Positions 49,519-62,736 of a DNA stretch of 64,000 nt are shown in pieces (positions within the stretch are counted from its first letter, which is position 1; each line of letters opens with the position of its first letter). Location of the stretch: assembly GCA_033030425.1 (NCBI GenBank), contig JAUFSD010000018.1, forward strand, positions 62,001 through 126,000, in the 5' to 3' direction. This DNA is from Verpa conica (lineage: Eukaryota > Ascomycota > Pezizomycetes > Pezizales > Morchellaceae). The notes beneath the pieces are model-generated. The model did not search any database and was not told where the DNA came from. It saw nothing but the letters and a program-made list of their open reading frames with translations. Made by a program: the position numbers and the translations under genes.

Positions 49519-51451
49519 TTTATTATTATTACTTAGTTGCTTTTATTATGAAACGTTGTTACATGGTTTCTTTTTTGTAATTAGCATATGAAATTATGAC
49601 TACATGTGCATAATGAATTAAACAAAAGAAACAAAAAAAGCGACTGCTTGCCTATACACCTAAGATGAATATCGGCATTCTCTACGGATTCCCTGGCCCT
49701 TTTCTACAGCATATTGAGGTAACAGTGTCATGGTTTAGGGATATGAACTAGGTGCTTGAGGCTCTTATTCCACGACGTCGGAATAGAGGTGGACGGTGGG
49801 TTAGGTGTAAGGCGCTGGTGTTCAACCACCAAGTGGACCCACAACGATAATCAAAGCATGGTCTACCACCCTTATTGATCCAAAAGTAGCTAAACGAAGT
49901 TAAATATATCAATGGCAAACCTATAGGACACATTCTTCCCAGGATCTTGAAATTGTTGATACTACTGAAGTAAAACCGTTGCTATCCGCGGATATTCGGA
50001 GTAGGAAACAAGGCAATGCAAGTCTCAGACTAGGTATTTGCCTCTACTCTAGAGCCTCAAGTGCGCAAAGTACGTACACCTACAGATTGATAAGAATAAA
50101 ACTTGCATTGCCCAGAACCTATTGCATGCCGAGTACAGTATGCAAAGCATAGTCTTAAGCGTCTGCAGGGCTATAACAGCTAGCAGTAGTCACTACAAAG
50201 ATAGCCAGCTGAGGAATATAGTGTATCCACAATGACGTAGTTGGAGGCTTTGGGATATACCAAGAAAAGTTTTAGCGAGCGATTGACCCCTCAGTTGGAT
50301 TAAAATTCTCCACGTTGTGATTGAGAGATCATAATTACTATTCTATCCAGGTGGACATTAAACTTGGCATGCGGGACTTTGCCAGGTGCGCTGTAAAGAA
50401 GCTAGAGCTATTAACCAGTTCAATGAAAGCGTCCCCATATGACTAGCTTTATCGCCTGAATATGAACGGTTTGGGTTGGCGTAAGGACAAAAGGATGTCG
50501 GGGGCCTCGCGAGGAAGAAATACTGGCGCCAAGGAGTGATAAATCTCCACTTTTCATATGAGAGTGGAAGTCATACAATGTTTCCAATAAATCTATACGA
50601 TTGTTGGTCTAGGGTTTGCATTAGCCTATGACATACAGAGCCCATAGTATGCTCCCGAGCGCTACCGCAGAGCCGCAATACTACCCCTTTATCCATGTCT
50701 TGATAAGGGGGCTGCGATACTGTTTCGATATCGCTGGTGTTGGAGTTCCCGCAAAGGAATGTTTTGCTCTTAAACCCTGTAGAGATCTGGGCAACTCAGG
50801 GGTTAGTACAGACCGACAAATGATGAGTCTTGTGGCAGCTTACCGAAGATGATTGTACGCAGAAACAGTACCAGGTTTGCCGGAGATAACATCGCCAGGT
50901 ACACAGAAGCACACAAGCCGTCGGAAGATTGCAAATGTAGATCATTGTTTGTTTCAGGTCTGGCTGCGCCCACCAAAAATAGCACCTGCTTCCCGGCCCC
51001 ATTGTATGGATTCTAAACACGATCCTGAAGTCTATTTCTTCCAACCCTCCTCCTCCTCCTCCTTCTTCTTCCCACATACGCATCTGTTTTTTCCTTTTTC
51101 GAACGCAATAGATAGGCTCTGATTCCCACCGGGATTCGTTCACTCTTTACTTCCTCTACTCTAGTGTTGAAAGTAACACCCTCCTTCTTCCTGCCTTGCC
51201 TTCTCTATAATTCATTTTACACTCTTTATAATTTAGTAGTGAGTTATCCGTCCCTAATTATACTCCTATTTGTTCATGTTCATGCACCATTCCAAATCAA
51301 GCATTACGCTTGGTATTTTAACTGGATCCCCGTTTCGCTACACAATGAATTTGCTTCCTGTCCCTTATCTCTACGGCCTGCCTCTCCTGTTATCAAGACT
51401 GGAAAAACCTGACATCCGAGCAATAGTTAATCGAATACGGTAAACTCTGTT
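49519..51451. other. intergenic, no gene seen
   Basis: This is the 3' flank of the MFS transporter and the presumed promoter of the GH55 gene. A TCC/TTC-rich tract lies at 51047-51070. No recognisable frames or RNA genes. Confidence 0.5.
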
Positions 51452-54298
51452 ATGATTAGTTCTACAAACCCCGGTGCTAGCCACCGGCAGAACTTTGTCA
51501 AGTTGGGCTTGTCTGTAAGTAAAAATCTCATGTTAAAATATATTTTACAGATTGATTTCTTGAGCCAATCTTTTCTACACCTCCCCTCTCTCCCCCACTT
51601 TATGCATATACATTACTGTTCGTGGTCTAACTTATATATTGTGATAGATATTTGTACTTTTCGCCATCCTTCAGAATGTCTCAGCCGCAAGCTTTTATTC
51701 CCCAAAGCATCACCATAACGCCAGAAACCTTCATACCTCATGTGGCGGTGCGGGTGTAGGAAATTATAGCCTACAAGCTGGCCGCAATTGCTCAAGTAGC
51801 TCCTCATTTTGGCTTTCAAAGATCCAAAAGAGAGGAGTTGCTGCCTTTAACGAGAACTCAACCACCTACAAGGTCTTTAGAAACGTTCAAGACTATGGCG
51901 CCAAAGGTATACATATTTGCTAGGACTACAAGGAGTTTTTTTGCTAACTAAATCCGCTCTGGTAAATAGGTGACGGATTGACTGACGATACAAACGCCAT
52001 CAATGCGGCAATTCAGGATGGAACGCGTTGTGGGAATGGGACATGCGATTCATCAACTATCACCCCCGCGCTAGTTTACTTCCCACCTGGAACCTACTCC
52101 GTCTCAAGCCCCATCATCGCAGTTTACTATTCACAGCTTGTTGGAGACGCACTGAACCGTCCCACAATCAAGGGAACTGCAAACTTTACCGGTCTCGCGC
52201 TGATTGATGCGGATCCATACCTACCGAATGGAGGTGGAGCCCAATGGTACACGAATCAGAACAACTTTTTCAGGATCGTTCGGAATTTGGTTCTCGACAC
52301 ACGAGCAATGACGGCTGTGGATGTGCCGACAGGTATCCATTGGCAGGTTTCTCAAGCTACCACTTTACAGAATATCCACTTCGAGGGGTCTCAGGATCCG
52401 GCTAGGAAGGACAGAGGTATCTTTATCGAGAACGGTTCCGGTGGTTTTATGACTGATCTTACTTTCAATGGTGGAAAGGAATGCGCGTTCATGGGTAACC
52501 AGCAATTCATGACCAGGAACATGACATTCACAAACTGCCAGACAGCAATCTCGATGGCCTGGGACTGGCAGTGGACATTCAAGTCAGTAAAGATTGAGAA
52601 TTGCGGGATCGGTATCGATGTGGCTAGTGTTGATGGAACAGGAGCTCAAACGCTTGGGTCCATGGTTGTGCTTGATTCCACTATTTCTAATACCCCCATC
52701 GGTATCAGGACCAACAAGACAGCTTCCTCGCAACCAGTAGCTGCCGGCAGTATTCTTCTTGACAATATAAAGTTCTCAAATGTCCCTAAAGCAGTATTTA
52801 ACCCAGCAACTTCAGAGGTTATTCTCGCTGGAGATGGGGAAACCACTATCGATCTCTGGGGTCAAGGAAGAGACTACTCTAGCACAAGCACCACCGGCAC
52901 CTCTGTCCAGGGACCCCTCATTCGCAATGTTGAAAAGCCTGCTGCGCTTCTTACTCTTGGTGGTGACACCATATTCGAGCGCACTAGACCCCAGTACGAA
53001 CACGAGCCTGTTTCTAAATTTATCTCCGTCAAAGCATACGGTGCCAAGGGCGACGGCAAGACCGACGACACCAAAGTTCTAAAACAAATCTTCAAGAAGT
53101 ACGCAAACTCCGGAAAGATCATCTACTTCGACCATGGCGTTTACATTGTTTCCGACACCGTGTTTATTCCCACCGGCACACGCATTGTCGGCGAGGTATG
53201 GTCCATCATCATGGCCAGCGGGGCCGCTTTCCAGGACGTCAACAAGCCTACTCCCGTTTTCCAAGTCGGTAAACCAGGCGACTGCGGTATGGTCGAGATG
53301 TCTGATCTTCTGTTTGAGACCAAAGGACCGCAAAAGGGCGCTATTCTCTTGGAGTGGAACTCGCAGGATCCCGAGGCAGCACAAGGTCTGAACGGGATGT
53401 GGGACGTTCATTTTAGGATTGGGGGGTCTGCCGGGACCGAGTTGAATAACGCCGAATGTCTTGCAAATGAGGTTGGTGCTAACTTGAATGGCACTGCTCG
53501 TATCACTACCCCGAACCCGGCTTGCTTTGCGGCGTTCATGCTTATGCGCATTGGTAAAACCGCGAGTGTATATATGGAGAATGTGTGGGCATGGACCAGT
53601 GACCATGCTCTCGATGCACCATTCGCGCGTGTCACAATCTATAACGCAAGGGGTATTTACGCTGAGAGTGCTGAAGGCCCTGTCTGGATGTAAGTTGCAC
53701 TCCCTCCTTATCACAACATTGAAACATCACTAATTCTTTTACGTGATAAAGGTATGGCGTCGCTTCAGAGCACAATGTTCTCTACCAATACCAGTTCCAG
53801 TCCACAAAGAATCTTTTCATGGCTGTAGGCCAAACAGAATCTCCGTAAGTACCTCATTGAACCCATTCCATCATTGCGCAGTTCTCTAACGGTGCTACCA
53901 ATAATAGTTACTTCCAGTCCAACCCAGTAGCAACCGGGATCTACCCAGTCAATGAAGAGTTCAACGACCCAATATTTGATGAATGTACACCAGGCACAAC
54001 AGCCAAATGCAAGAAATCCTGGGGACTACGCATTGTCGATTCCAGCGACGTCGTCGTCTACGGTGCTGGTCTTTACTCATTCTTTGAGGACTATAGCACA
54101 AACTGCAGTTCTGTAGAGGGGGGCAAGTACTGCCAGGATAACATGCTTAGTATCGAGGACAGCAGCAGTATCAGCTTGATGAACATAAACACCATTGGGG
54201 TTAAAAACATGGTCACCCTCGACGGCGAGCCAATGGTTGATGCAGCTGATAACCGCAATGTTTTCCCTGATACTATAATGAGGTTTGATGTTGTTTAG
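51452..54298 (+). CDS. GH55 exo-beta-1,3-glucanase
   Basis: The proposed exons are 51452-51514, 51648-51906, 51970-53689, 53752-53844 and 53908-54298, giving 841 residues. The four downstream exons are certain from continuous family-like sequence. The first is less sure; it was chosen because its GTAAGT donor joins in frame to IFVLFAILQNVSAAS, which looks like a signal-peptide core and cleavage site. GH55 enzymes have two tandem beta-helix (pectate-lyase-like) domains. Both are marked by their entry motif, VQDYGAKGDGLTDDT near residue 105 and VKAYGAKGDGKTDDT in the middle. Other family-like segments are FMTRNMTFTNCQTAI, WTSDHALD and EGPVWMYGVASEHNVLYQYQ. The secreted enzyme releases glucose or short oligomers from beta-1,3-glucan and acts on fungal wall or plant callose. 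Several NXT/NXS sites are present. Confidence 0.9.
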
Positions 54299-54990
54299 GT
54301 TTTTTTAGAGGGGGGCTTCTCTCGCTTTGTAGTTTTTTTTTCTTTCTTTATCTGTTATGTTTCGATTTTCTCAGAAGAGCGGGCTTCTTAAGTATATCCG
54401 AACGCCTATACAGTCTCTTCCGCTTTTTGTGAGAGTTATTGTATGATTGTTCAGCAGGCGTTTAGTAGTGCAATAGAGATATCTATTCTAGGTCTCTGTA
54501 AACCTGTTGTTTTTGATTGTGATATGTATAAAAGTCTTCTATTATCGCTTGAAGTGTGATCTGTCATTATATTACATAAATGCGCTTACTTCTCTAGAGC
54601 TCCGTTTATAGGTTTAATACATTTACACGAAATTATTGTGTTGCCCACATGACTGTTGGAAAGAGGAAAGGGGAAGAGAAAGAAGTGGTTTAATACTAAC
54701 CGCTCGTATCTAGACTCCGTGGATATATATATAGTGGATGTGCACGCGGGCATGTCTGGACGGTCTGGGTGATACATAGATCACGAGATGCTTTCTTTTG
54801 TTTTGTGTTTTCCTTAATAATTACATCAGCCCTAATACATGTGGGGAAACAGGGAACACCTATCATATGCAGCGAGATATGTAGGGTGGAGATCCGGAGA
54901 TCCGACTTTAAAGAGTAAGCCGCCTTTATCGCTTATCACTCATCGTTAATCGCTCATCTATATAGCATCTGAGAAATAAATACCCGCTAC
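54299..54990. other. intergenic between GH55 and ClC genes
   Basis: A T-rich 3' flank is followed by the presumed ClC promoter. A short ATATATATA tract lies near 54724. Nothing else was identified. Confidence 0.6.
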
Positions 54991-57597
54991 ATGTACTCTA
55001 CAACTAACCCTGAAATCTTGCTATCCTGCCAAAGCCCTGATCTTGTAGAGTCAGTCCCAAGCATGTCGGAAATCAGTGAACGAGACAAACCAACCCAGCA
55101 CTTGGGGGTCCAGACCTTAGACGAGGAAACTCCATTATTGCCCCTACAAGCCAATAACGATGTATTGACTGATAATGCTACAATCGGTGAAAGGCTTCCA
55201 TATAATGAGTACACAACGATAGACTGGATGCACCACCTGGTATGTTAATCTTCTATTGAGACGTCTTGTAGAAAATTTACTAATAAAAGCTGGCAGGTTA
55301 AAGATTCTGCTCGTCATCGAAGCCTCTACTCACAGCCTGGAACCCGCCAATATTTTATAGTGTTTTTTGACTCGCTCCAGGGATGGATAGCAGCAGCCAT
55401 GATAGGGTTTATCACCGCCGTAGTAGCCTACATAGTCGACGTGACGCAGGCTTCAGTTTTTGACTGGAAGGAGGGCTACTGCCGTACCTCACCACTTTCG
55501 GATAAGGGGAGTTGCTGTAAATTATTCGACGAACTTGAAGGCGAATGCAGCGATTGGAGGAGATGGACCCAAGATTGGAGGGGGTTTCCGCTGTATATTG
55601 CTATAGCGGCTGGGTATGCGGTTTTGAGTGCTGGTTTGACTATGACGACAAAACATGCCTTACCAAGAGTGAAGGAGGTTGGGGAGTATAATAACGATCC
55701 GAAGTTTATTTACATGGCTAGGTACTTATATACTACCAGAACCTTCTAAACAAAACTTAGACTAAACGCTCATGTGCTTAAATCTTCAGCGGTTCTGGGA
55801 TCCCAGAAATCAAAACTATTCTCTCGGGTTTTGTTATCAAGGGATTCCTAGGTTTCAAGGTTTTGTTTGTCAAGGCTACTGGTGCAGTTTTTGCCGTTGG
55901 TTCTGGGATGTGCCTTGGGAAAGAAGGTATGTCTTTAACACTCATAAAGTCTAGTTTCTGGTCGTAGACTGACTGTAGGGAGGCCCCTTCGTACATATAT
56001 CTGCATGCGTTGGAAATATAGTCTCTCGGCTGTTCCCCAAGTTCAAGAACGACGCCCGTAAACAAAGAGAAATTATAAGTGCATCATGCGCAGCAGGTCT
56101 AAGTGTCGCTTTTGGAGCTCCTATTGGGGGTAATGTCTCCAGCCTTGGCAGTCAAAGTTAGTATTCAGCGATTGTTAACTTTTGGCATAGGCGTGCTATT
56201 TAGTTTTGAGGTGGGTTATTGGTTTGATTATTGGAAAAGACGTAATTCTGACGCAAGTTCTTGCTGGGTATCAGGAAATCAGCACATATTTCCCGAGGAA
56301 GGTTCTTTGGCGATCATTCTTCTGTTCTCTGATAGCAGCGGCCACATTGAAGCAATTAAATCCTCTTGGAACCGGCAAACTAGTACTCTTCGAGACTTCC
56401 TACGGCACGACCTACCATCCAGTAGATTACCTCTTTTTCTTAATCCTAGGAGTATCAGGCGGAATATTTGGCGCCGCCTTCTGCCGAGCAAATTTTCTGT
56501 GGTCACGGAAATTTCGAAAAATCCCAATAATAAAAAACCACCCAGTTTTCGAAGTCTTTGTCATTGTAATATTAAGCGGAATTCTCCAGTATCCAAACCC
56601 TATCACCAGGCAAGGCGGTGATAGTCTCATAAAGAGCATGCTCGTTGAATGCTCCGAAAACTCGCAGGATTGGCTTTGTTCAATAGAGAGGCAAAACCCT
56701 CATGCAGCATATGGATGGCTTGTCTATGGGATCTTCACAAAGTTATTCCTCACCACCATCACGTTCGGGTGCAAGGTGCCTTCGGGAATCATCATTCCAG
56801 CTTTAGATGCCGGTGCACTGTTTGGCAGACTCGTGGGCCTCTTGGTTCCCAGTGCCTCTCCTGGGATTTTCGCGATGGTTGGCGCGGCGGCGGCTCTTGC
56901 CGGTGTCACGCGGATGACACTTTCTCTATGCGTCATAATGTTTGAATTGACGGGAGAGCTGGAGTACGTCTTGCCACACATGATTGCCATCCTCGTAGCT
57001 AAGTGGACGGCGGACTCTCTGGAAAAAGAGGGGATATACGACCTTGCACAGACAATCCTAGGGCACCCATTTCTAGACGCCGAGGCAGCCATTTCCGCTG
57101 CTAGAAAAGAGGAAGCCTTTGTGGAGAGATTAATACCACCAAAGCAAACGATGGAGGAGATAACTGTTCACCTGGGGGTAGATGGGTGTGTGCCGAGAGC
57201 TCTGCTGGAGGAGAAGCTGGGACTGCTCCGGAGAAGAGGACTGATGGACGCAGGACTGGTGCTGGTAGCTGATGGGATGTTACGGGGTTATATTCCTGAG
57301 GGAGAGCTCGAATTTGGGTTGGAAAGTCTCGGGAGGGATCTAAGCTACGACTACGTGCGTTTGATTGGTGACAGTGAAGATGTGGTACAAGAGGCTACAC
57401 TCGACCTATCCGTGTATGTGGACCAAACACCTATGGTGCTGAGCGAACGGGCACCCCTGGAGCACGCCGTTGAGCTCTTCGGGAAGCTGGGGCTACGGTA
57501 TGTCTGCGTGACCAAGGAGCGGACAGGTGAGTTGGTGGGTGTTGTTATCAAGAAGCGATTGGTTGGGTATCTGGAGGCCATGAGACAGAAGTCATAG
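54991..57597 (+). CDS. voltage-gated chloride channel/exchanger, ClC family with CBS pair
   Basis: Six exons, 54991-55239, 55297-55721, 55790-55926, 55983-56129, 56191-56210 and 56275-57597, give 766 residues. Signature motifs are present: GSGIPE (226-231), GKEGP (268-272, with the gating Glu at about 270) and GAPIGGVLFSFEE (about 315-327). Later come [21 protein letters not shown] and [25 protein letters not shown]. The C-terminal ~170 residues correspond to paired CBS domains (ending [16 protein letters not shown]; here [15 protein letters not shown]). The ~84-residue N-terminus is cytosolic. The family transports chloride, often in exchange for protons, in Golgi/endosome membranes (yeast Gef1) or the plasma membrane. 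The exon starting at 55983 has two nearby AG acceptors; only the downstream one keeps GKEGP in frame. One exon is only 20 bases. Confidence 0.93.
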
Positions 57598-57996
57598 TAC
57601 TTTCCCACGTATTCCTGAGTGTGCAAGAAAACTTGGATATCTTGTAGCATCCATGTTTCTCATGCAATAGTAATCAACTGTTAATATACACTTCATGATG
57701 GATCACTCGGCTGGGGGAGCAGAGAGGGATGTATGTAATGAAATGGCTGGAAGAGACTCGAGACAGGATCCCCAGACCTTGACTGGACAGCCAGTCCCCA
57801 AGGACAGAGAAACAAGAATGCTTTGATTATTTCCACCACCGCGATCGACCCCCCAACTTCCTGATTATGTAAAGCCAGTGTCGGGGTCCGGCAGGCATGG
57901 TTTCCCATCGGTCGCACCTGAAACAAAAATTTTCACGCCACGCACCAGGAACCCGTTAGATTCATCGCAATCCTTACCTCAGATCGATAAAGTCAG
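57598..57996. other. intergenic, promoter side of coiled-coil gene
   Basis: This is the 3' flank of the ClC gene and the upstream region of the next gene on the same strand. No RNA gene or repeat was seen. Confidence 0.6.
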
Positions 57997-58812
57997 ATGG
58001 CAGGCCGTTCACGCTCACCTCCTCTTGCGTTCATCGCTCCTCCAACCTTAACCTCCTTTGCTCCGGGTTCTTTCACCCTCCAGCAAGTTCCCTCCCTCAA
58101 GCGGGGTGATGGCCCGGGGCGTAGTGATGCGCCCCCATTCACAGTGCCATTTAGCTCATCCACAGACTCTGTAACTCAAGCACTAGCATCATTGCATGAA
58201 AAGTATCACACGCTTTTATCTCACGAACGCCAAGCAAAGGATCTGGAGAGATCAATATGGGAGGCCGAAAGGCTGCTTTTTGTTCAAAGGATCACCGCCC
58301 TTGAGGACACTGTCAAGGACTTGCAGGGTCAGTTGGGTAAACCTCAGTCTGTTGCAGATGTACCAGGCGAGTTAGACAAGTCACAGTCGCAGTATGGAGA
58401 TGTGGCTACCTCGAAGGATCTACCTAGCGAGTTGGCAGATGTCCAGCCCAACGTGGTTACGGCTCCCCGCATCGACGCTGAGACGACGGGCGGGAATATT
58501 GTCGAGCAGATTGTTGAAGTGCCGTTCGTGGCCCACGAGGATTCGCCTGTTGAAGAATCGAGAGATGGACCCCCTCGTGCGGACTCGCCTGGCCTCCCCG
58601 AGTACCCGTACCCAAAGACCCCGAAGTCGGTCAAGGGTGACGTGGAGCCGGATGAGTCGGAGATTGTTAATCTGCTCGACCAAGCCGGAAGAATCCTCGG
58701 AAAGTCATCATACAAGTTCCAGACCTATGATGATGAGTACGATGATCCGGAAGAGGATTTCAAACTCATCCTGAAGCCGAATAGAAACTTTAGAAGCAAC
58801 TGGGCATTCTGA
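57997..58812 (+). CDS. hypothetical coiled-coil protein
   Basis: A single exon of 271 residues, ATG at 57997-57999. The N-terminal 55 residues are Pro/Ser-rich. Residues of about 57-115 are predicted by eye to be a coiled coil (ALASLHEKYHTLLSHERQAK, then RITALEDTVKDLQGQL). A polar acidic region with Pro-rich segments (EYPYPKTPKS) follows. The C-terminus is acidic and then basic (YDDEYDDPEEDFKLILKPN). No enzyme motif, signal peptide or membrane segment is present. I do not recognise the family. Codon usage and the clean single frame support a real gene, and a scaffold or adaptor role is only a guess. Confidence 0.75.
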   Translation: MAGRSRSPPLAFIAPPTLTSFAPGSFTLQQVPSLKRGDGPGRSDAPPFTVPFSSSTDSVTQALASLHEKYHTLLSHERQAKDLERSIWEAERLLFVQRITALEDTVKDLQGQLGKPQSVADVPGELDKSQSQYGDVATSKDLPSELADVQPNVVTAPRIDAETTGGNIVEQIVEVPFVAHEDSPVEESRDGPPRADSPGLPEYPYPKTPKSVKGDVEPDESEIVNLLDQAGRILGKSSYKFQTYDDEYDDPEEDFKLILKPNRNFRSNWAF

Positions 58813-60563
58813 ATAATGTAAGCAAATTACCCGTAAATCTTTATATCTAAAGTAAAATTACTGAGTCTCGAGGAGAAATCATCACCAATCTGCTCAGAAC
58901 CAAACATCTAAATTGCCAAGTGTCTTTTCTCTCATGTCAAATAGTTAGCGGATTGGATTTCATACCCGACGAGTAGTTTTTTCTTTTTCCTTTTTCCTTT
59001 TTCCTTTTTTTTCCCTTTTTTTTCTTTTGGCAAGTGATTCTATCTTAGCCAGGCTCGATGCCGCAAGCCTATCAGAACGGACGAATATGGACTCAAGTTG
59101 TTCATTGCTGGGACATGGCGACTTTGTAGTCATTTTGGAACCCCTTTCATTATCTCGTCATATCTCACTGTTTCATACTATACAAATGAGCTAGGGGGAG
59201 AGTTATATCTAGGTCATAAAAAATACAAAAATATTTGACACTTGAAAGCACCCGCCGCTAGGGATGCACTGAAGAAAAAGGTACAAGCACCCATGATGAG
59301 TATACATGGGTCCTGGGGGGTTATCGCAATATAGATGATAAGACTACAGGGAAGATAAATTTCTGACTGCAGAGCTGGGTTGACAATCAGCCCTGGGCCG
59401 TGCCGTCAGACTAGTTTCAAATTACTCTTTACAGGCCTTATAGTTTTGGGGAGTTCCTTCCTCGGTCCTTATCTCACAACAGACCTAAAGGGAACAGTAG
59501 TCGCAACATACCTGGTTTATCCAACGTTCTAATACAATACCCCTGGTGACTTTGATCTACTTCTGATTAGCGTTCTCAGCCCTGTATACTAGACTGTCTC
59601 GATAGTTACGAATAACCCGCCTGTCTTGGAATAGGAATCCTAAATAAGAGACGAGATGCCGAGTCTGGGAGATCTAAACACAGTAAGACTACGCCCAGCG
59701 TACCTCATTTATAGAATTTTTAGATAAGAGGCTTTTGATAGAAGGCTACCCTGTGACCTCCCTTTTTTAAACAAGCCTGGCTGGCATTGAACTATGGCTT
59801 TTCTTTTCTTTTCAATTCCCCACTACAGTGTCATGGATTTGTAAGCATATTGTTCGAGGCCTGGCAGTGAGAATAGGAATATTTCTGTGTAGGGATACTC
59901 TTAGTATCTAGCCAGTTTGGGATTAACGCCCATGTGATTGAAGATCTTGCTGTAGATGGTCTTTTGTGAGCGAGCTTATTATTAATCTCTACTAGTACGG
60001 TATAGCGTATGTTCCCTGTGATGTGTTTCGTGTCTTTTTGATGCATTGATGCTAGTACTTTTATAAAAACCTTAATTATTTGTGTAGATTATAAATTGCT
60101 TTGTAGCTGTCTTAGATTACTAACATTAATTATGCAGAACTGGGAATAGGCTACCTAATATCTAACCTCTAACTCCAAGATAAGGACAGACTCTCCTTAC
60201 AGGTACGAGTTGGCCTATTAATACTCTATAGGTTCATAACAATATCATACCTCTTACAACTACCCCTTCAATGAAACGCAGGGCCACTAAAATTCTGGGT
60301 GTTTTCCGAGTGACTTTTTATGATAGTGATATTCACATATCGATACTGGAATTTAATGTTTGTAGTAGATGTTTTTTATTTCCATGATTATTTTACAGCA
60401 GCCAAGGTAACTGTAGGCCAGATAAAACAGGGGAATAATGAGAGGTGTGCATGATCAGACAAAGAAATAGGGCAAATAGAGCCACAAAGACTCACCTATA
60501 ACTGTGCCATTAGCGTTCATAAGCATACCACGCATCTTCTCCCATAACTATATCCTTAGAGAA
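58813..60563. other. 1.75-kb intergenic stretch
   Basis: It contains a polypyrimidine tract at 58977-59028 built from TTTTTCC units, then unrecognised AT-rich sequence. The genes on either side converge here. No coding frame of note. Confidence 0.55.
58977..59028. repeat. TTTTTCC polypyrimidine tract
   Basis: Several TTTTTCC or TTTTTTCC units occur in tandem within the 3' flank of the coiled-coil protein gene. Confidence 0.8.
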
Positions 60564-62229
60564 TCACCTAGACTCCACGCCCACACCTTTGACCTTCACA
60601 TAGGCCCAAAACTCTTCCTCTGTCTCAACATCAATCTTATGATCATAAAGCCAATTCTTCGGCAATTTTGATTTCTTCACTCCTCCCTTTGGGCCCTGAC
60701 GTCCTCCCGGCTCTTTTAGTTTCTCCGCCTTCTCACACTCATGAGGCGTCGGTGCACTCAACGCCGACCTCAAAGCTCTATCCCTAATCTGCCTAAACAC
60801 CCACCAATCACCCATAACCGCCATTCCAAACCACCACCCCAGATTCGTAACCTTCTCACTCCTACGCAGCCGGAGTCCTTCGAAATACCTTACACCCAAG
60901 ACCTCTTCAGGAACCACAATACCCGGGTATTTCTCCACCCACGCGGACCTAAGCAAGCCATTACACAAGACCAAGGCCTCCTCAATGCCCATACCCGCAC
61001 CCTGTCCATGAAACGTATTCATCGCATGTGCCGCATCCCCAATAAGCACGACCGTTTTCGCCGGATTAGAAATCTCATAAAACAACGTATGGTGCAACCG
61101 GACCTTGACGAACCTCACACTCGCGGCCGTGATCTGCTGGAACAACGTCCTCTTTAACGTCTCATCCGCATCCTCGCCGGGGAGAGTAGTACAATACGGC
61201 GCATTGTAGTACGTGCGCATTGTTGCCTCTGCTTCGTCAGTCGTGTAGTGTGTCCCGCTGGAGAGTGGTTCTCGCTGGTAGCACACCCAGAAGACCCGGC
61301 CGTCCTGTAGTGAGTAGGTACTGTAGGCTCCAGGAACACCGCGGAGGTACCAGTGCATTGTTCCCCACTGCTCTTCTCCCGCCGTGAGAAGGTTCTCCGG
61401 GAGTGGTGCTGTGATGCCGTATAGCGCTGTCCACGGCAGCGGCGAGGCCTCCCAGTCTTCGGGTTTCTTTACGCCGGTGAGTCTCCGGAGGAGGGGGGCT
61501 ATAGGACAGAGGTAGCTGAATGGTTTGATCTGCGAGAATGGGCAGCGGCTTGGTGCTTTTGATGGAGGTAGAGGATAGGTTTTGTAGAGGTATTTTCGAA
61601 CATGGGAGTGTATCCCGTCTGCGCCGATTATGTAGGTTCCTGCGCAGCTCTTCCCGTTGGATAGTTTGGCGATGAGGTCTCCGTTAGGACAGACGTGGAT
61701 GTCGGTGATCTTGCTGTTGAAGAATATCTTGCCCCCGAGGTCGTAGAAACGGTCCAGGAGGAGGTTTTGGAGTGGACCGCGCTCAACCCATTGGATTGTT
61801 GTGGGGTCTGAGAAGATGCTGTTTGCATATGCAAAGATCTTGTCTGGCTCAGAGCTATGGTGTATCACGACCCGGTTGAGCCTAAGAAGTATTAATCTAA
61901 AAAAAAGTCCAAATCAGTGTGGAATGATAACCTACGGCATCCCAATCCCTTCTTTCACGAGGTCGAAGCCGAGTGAAGACAAGATCCGCGAAGAGTTTAG
62001 TGAGAGGGCGATGGCAAAGCCAGATTTAGAATTATCTTCAAGACCATCAATCTAGCAAACGTCAATGATTAAAAATACAAAAGACCACGGGGTGCAGGCA
62101 TACCTTCTCCAAGACAATAACGTCGTAGTACTCTGAAGCATAGGTGAGTAAAAGCACAGAAAAGGTAAGTCCCGCAATCCCACCACCGGCGACTACGACC
62201 TTCTTCTTCACACCTTTATGATTACTCAT
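60564..62229 (-). CDS. FAD-dependent aromatic-ring-type monooxygenase
   Basis: Three exons, complement(60564-61881, 61936-62051, 62104-62229), give 519 residues from the ATG at 62227-62229. The Rossmann FAD-binding motif is at residues of about 10-24 (VVVAGGGIAGLTFSV). The DG motif GADGIHS is at 167-173, and the GD motif GDAAHAMNTFHGQGAGMG begins at 362. This trio defines class A flavoprotein monooxygenases (the salicylate hydroxylase/UbiH-like group, PF01494). They use NAD(P)H and O2 to hydroxylate aromatic or polyketide substrates. The substrate cannot be predicted, and no polyketide synthase or other pathway gene lies beside it. The introns are 52 and 54 bases. The C-terminal ~60 residues are Lys-rich (KLKEPGGRQGPKGGVKKSKL) and outside the core fold. 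The frame is intact. Confidence 0.9.
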
Positions 62230-62642
62230 TCTCACAGCCGAAAGTTTCGCAGTGGTTAATGGAAGATGCAGGGTTTAGGAGTAAACAGAAAAGGAAAGAA
62301 AGAAAGTGGATTTAAGCCTTGAATGGCTTTGGGGGCTTGGTACCCATCGCCGTGGCGATGAGGTCCCATACTTCGTACTGCTTCTGGGCGCAGTGAGCGG
62401 TTTCTTTGAGCTTGTGCCTTACCATTGTGCCTTTAGAATGTCTAAACTCACGTGACCCACCAATCATTGGTACCTGTCATTTGTCATCTTACCACCAGGG
62501 GTACATGTATTCCTGGGGTATTTCTGGTAGAAGTAGTGATGTATCCCTATACTGCACTCTGCCGTTGGTTGAGGACGGGTGATTCCGAGTGAGATCCAGT
62601 GAGACTACAATTAACTAGTGGTAGCAATCATTACCCAGCCCT

Positions 62643-62706
62643 GATCTTCAAGCACTTGAATGAATGAATTAATTAATTGATCATAAGTACATGGAGCGAT
62701 CTTCAA
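62643..62706 (-). mobile_element. short AT-tailed insertion with 9-base direct repeats
   Basis: GATCTTCAA at 62643-62651 and 62698-62706 flanks 46 bases. That insert contains TGAATGAATTAATTAATTGA followed by the shared end CATAAGTACATGG (one base differs from the usual AATCATAAG). The matched flanks suggest a target-site duplication made when this short element inserted, 0.4 kb upstream of the FAD monooxygenase start. Confidence 0.55.
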
Positions 62707-62736
62707 CGCCCTTAATATGCGTGTGTGTATAAAAAC

